Assembly (NCBI GenBank): GCA_003260075.1 | Contig: QLIY01000128.1 | Span: forward strand, 167,732-231,731 | Source: Phallusia mammillata | Taxonomy: Eukaryota; Chordata; Ascidiacea; Phlebobranchia; Ascidiidae | Reading direction: 5' to 3' | DNA length: 64,000 bases | Shown: one piece after another, positions 61,373 to 64,000 of the stretch | How the letters are laid out: every line of letters begins with the position of its first letter | Numbering within the stretch: position 1 is the stretch's first letter | Position numbers and translations under genes: made by a program | Notes under the pieces: generated by a model | What the model saw: the letters and a program-made list of their open reading frames with translations, nothing else | Databases searched by the model: none | Told to the model about the DNA's origin: nothing

Positions 61373-62257
61373 GCAGTTTTAATGGCCTATATAAGTAGAG
61401 TTGCCATCGACCCCCTAAAAAGGACAACCGAAAAGTTTTTTTTTGTACATAACAAAACAAACGTTTTTGAACAATTATTTGCATTTATGCAAGCCATGAC
61501 ATATCGCATGCTTTAGGTCTAGAATTAGTTTTACACCTAGCAGGAATTTGACTTGTAAGTGTTTAAAAATAGACAAAATAATTAAGGAATCAAGTCAAAA
61601 AAGGACATTTCTTAGAAATAAGGACAGTTTGGCAAACCTGTAAGGCCTTATAAAGCGTGTCAGTGTGTTGTAACCAGATACTTTATGTGTAAAACCGAAC
61701 AGACCTGCAAGCTTGGACCTATTCTTTTTGCCCAAAGTGGGAGTTTTTTCTCGTGATTATGGAAAATATGGAAATTTTTGAAAGGGGGTCGCAAGTTACA
61801 TTTGGTTGCTAAACTGGGTCGCGGGATTAAAAGGGTTGAAAACCACTGGGCTAGATAGTTTAAGTGTGCATGTGGTCCTACTTTTCTTGTCAGCTAAGTT
61901 TTTGGACTGAAATCACTGTTTCGACTAAAATCATATGACTCATCGGCGACTATTAACATAAAATCGATGACTACAGTGCCATAACTTAAACTGTGTCTTT
62001 ATGTTTTAAAGCGAGCCCCCAAAAACAGACTTTTGGTCTACAAACCCTCCGAGGGCTGGGACCCCTTGTGCAAGTTTCTCAATGTTGATGTGCCCGAAGT
62101 TCCATTTCCACACAAAAACAAAGGTGCCGAAATGTTTGAGGAATACAGAAAAACGAACGAATCAGTAAAAGCCTTTGAACGACATTTAGTGATGTGTATG
62201 TTTTTCTATGCAGCACTGGTTGCTTTTCTTGTTTACAAAATATTTACCTGGTTCTAA
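59654..62257 (+). CDS. P-loop sulfotransferase-like protein with C-terminal membrane anchor, 4 exons
   Basis: Exons: 59654-59908, 60728-60872, 61082-61188 and 62012-62257. Phases agree, 250 aa. The N-terminus MKVIVAGLPKTGTKTMNCAL has the PAPS-binding P-loop type motif (GLPKTGTK) of the sulfotransferase-like family common in invertebrates and fungi (Sulfotransfer_4 type, from memory). Conserved later parts: CFYWEELAEAFPEAK, IILMDRDEDQWYPSF (strand with Arg/Asp), FRQHNLYVKE, and RLLVYKPSEGWDPLCKFL with VPEVPFPHKNKG, the typical C-terminal block. Residues from about 227 (MCMFFYAALVAFLVYKIFTW) form a membrane helix. The substrate is unknown and enzyme activity unproven. The start at 59654 places the motif at the very N-terminus; an in-frame ATG at 59615 lies before the inferred splice acceptor. 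Exon 3 and part of exon 2 are partly duplicated around the G-run 60987-60996. Confidence 0.75.
59980..60247. mobile_element. hAT-type MITE with perfect 8-bp target duplication
   Basis: Starts CAGGGGTCGGCAACCTTTTA and ends GCCAGGGGTTGCCCCTG. Flanks cgatagag at 59972-59979 and 60248-60255 are identical. It is 268 bp and non-coding, in the first intron of the sulfotransferase-like gene. Confidence 0.85.
60987..60996 (+). other. G-run gap junction across exons 2-3 of the sulfotransferase-like gene
   Basis: Left 60859-60986, right 60998-61122; the exon 2 end and exon 3 start occur twice. Confidence 0.85.
61327..61370 (+). other. 44-base G-run, longer gap
   Basis: Left 61259-61326, right 61371-61440, in intron 3 of the sulfotransferase-like gene. 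Confidence 0.8.
61770..61851. repeat. Fragment of a hAT-like element (right end)
   Basis: Ends GGGTTGAAAACCACTGG, the mirror of common CAGTGGTTTTCAACC termini; GGGTCGCAAG and GGGTCGCGGG inside are typical. No left end was found. Confidence 0.4.
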
Positions 62258-63716
62258 CTAATCAAGAAATTGTGTTTGTCGACATACAATTGGGGGGGGG
62301 GATAATCATGATAAACGCAATTGTTTCGAAGTTTGTTACACAACGGAAAAAGTAAGAATTATTGGTATAATTGTGTGATTAAAAAACAAAACAAAACGAG
62401 TAAACCCAAAATTTGTCATTGTGATCAAGGGGGGGGGGGGCGTTTTTGATTGTTTTTTGCTGTTTTGCATTACAATTTAATCAAATTGTTATTTTACACA
62501 AAATCCAACCTAAATTATTATGATATGATTGTGTAGGGGGGGGGGGTGTTTTTGATTGTTTTTTGCTGTTTTGCATTACAATTTAATCAAATTTTTATTT
62601 TACACAAAATCCAACCTAAATTATTATGATATGATTGTGTAGGCTATGGTCGTTATGCAATACCTCGTATCGTTATCTATAACAACTGCATTTGTGATTT
62701 TTTGTGCTGCGTTGTATCTACATGTATTATACAGTGTATGTATTCTCAGCCCTGTTTTTGCTGTTTAAAAATATTGTAAGAAATACCACTTTCATGACTA
62801 TATGTGTTAAGCTGGTTTTAACCGGTTGTTTATAATATGTAAGGATGTAATCATGATAAACGCAATTGTTTCGAAGTTTGTAACACAACGGAAAAAGTAA
62901 GGATTATTGGTATAATTGTGTGATTAAAAAACAAAACAAAACAAAACGAGTAAACCCAAAATTTGTCATTGTGATCAAGGACACCCATTCAAACGCATGC
63001 GCTGCAACAACGGTTTAAAAACACAACGGCTAACGGAATGGCATGTTTCCAAAACCTGAAGGTCACATTCTCAAATTTTGCAAATAATTAGCAAATCGAC
63101 GCCTATATGCCCAGCATCGTATAGTTACAGCCATACAGTCAATATTATAACACAATAGAGGATTAGAGTACACTGCTGGCAATGTATGAAATGTATCGCG
63201 ATAAATTAAATCTATGATACTATGATGTTTTAAACGAATAAAATTAAAGCCACTTTATGACAACGGTGTACAAAAATACTTATAGTTGTTAACTCAATGG
63301 AACGCATTTATGGAATACGGCACATATGTTAAGGCGTAAAGCTTTGTTAAACCTTTGTTGACTACTGGAGTAAAACCATTATGTCCATGCGGAATTTTTT
63401 TTGCGTTCGCAGTCAATAGCTTGGTTGGATAATGATATGATTTACTCTGGTACAAAACCTAAAAACGACTCTAAACCATTAACCAAGAGGGCTTTAATGA
63501 TCCATTGTGTTTAAGACTATAAAATATTGCTCTGTCATATTTTGTGTGACCAATAGAATGCATTCTATTGATGTGTGGGTCGATTGTTTTGAAACAAATG
63601 TCCATTGTTTCTTGTCGCTTGGTTAACGTGGCATTTTTAAAGGAAGTACCGACAATCGTGTGGGTGGCAAACATTTCATGCCTTATTCTACTATTTTATA
63701 ATGGGTTAGTCTATTT

Positions 63717-63761
<45 letters not shown>

Positions 63762-64000
63762 AACTTTTTTTAAATATTCTTTGGTCCATTTAAATCGAGA
63801 TTGACTGTAGGAATTTTGTCGTTGAAACAAAAGAAGTGTTACGTCGTTTTCGCCAACTGTTGTGAACATAACTTTGCCCAGGGGGGGGGGGTGTTATGCA
63901 ATACCTCGTATTGTTATCTATAACAACTGCATATGTGATTTTTTGTGCTGCATTGTATCTACATGTATTATACAGTGTATGTATTCTCAGCCCTGTTTTT
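62258..64000. other. Terminal intergenic region made of shuffled contig pieces
   Basis: No gene seen. 62302-62430 repeats 62849-62990; 62441-62535 repeats 62547-62641; 63892-64000 repeats 62654-62762. The pieces are separated by G-runs at 62292-62301, 62429-62440, 62536-62546, 63718-63760 and 63881-63891. The order of pieces here should not be trusted. Confidence 0.7.

Overview
This is eukaryotic, intron-rich, AT-rich animal DNA, probably from an invertebrate chordate, with an ascidian tunicate as my best guess. The reasons are compact multi-exon genes with GT-AG introns, orthologues of animal genes (CCDC69, XRCC6/Ku70, USP37, MICOS13, a TspanC8 tetraspanin), a NACHT-LRR gene, an LRRC8-related membrane protein without leucine-rich repeats, dense MITEs and tRNA-derived SINEs, and a few percent difference between allelic overlaps. 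The species cannot be fixed from sequence alone. All exon models were built by hand from splice sites, reading phase and remembered family features; none is backed by transcripts.

Layout. 1688-10905 (+): ccdc69-like coiled-coil gene, 8 exons. 13862-20819 (+): NACHT-LRR gene, 7 exons, whose P-loop lysine is cysteine. 21360-23336 (-): micos13/QIL1, 3 exons, convergent with the NLR gene. 24484-29496 (+): LRRC8/pannexin-like gene, divergent from micos13 and interrupted by a misplaced second copy of the NLR and micos13 3' region (25010-28148). 31528-39808 (+): xrcc6 (Ku70), 13 exons. 40413-52302 (-): usp37-like deubiquitinase, 28 exons recognised, convergent with xrcc6. 53053-56511 (+): TspanC8 tetraspanin (TSPAN33-like), divergent from usp37 across about 750 bp. 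59654-62257 (+): P-loop sulfotransferase-like protein with a C-terminal membrane anchor, 4 exons. The rest is intron or intergenic DNA rich in hAT-type and pogo-like MITEs and tRNA-derived SINEs.

Assembly condition. More than 30 G homopolymers of about 10 bases, and a few of 20-56, all lie on the + strand, with no comparable C-runs. Nearly every short one sits between two near-identical copies of the same 50-250 bp. The pattern fits scaffold gaps in which N was converted to G, placed between overlapping contig ends left unmerged because of heterozygosity. Four single Ns (3338, 25009, 28149, 47234) mark further joins. The apparent duplicated half-exons, and glycine or proline tracts in translations, should be treated as artefacts.

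How the genes relate. They do not form one pathway. xrcc6 (end joining) and usp37 (deubiquitination in cell-cycle and replication control) are adjacent genome-maintenance genes. The biology most worth following up is the LRR-less LRRC8-like protein with a candidate 33-nt intron, and the NACHT protein lacking its nucleotide-binding lysine.
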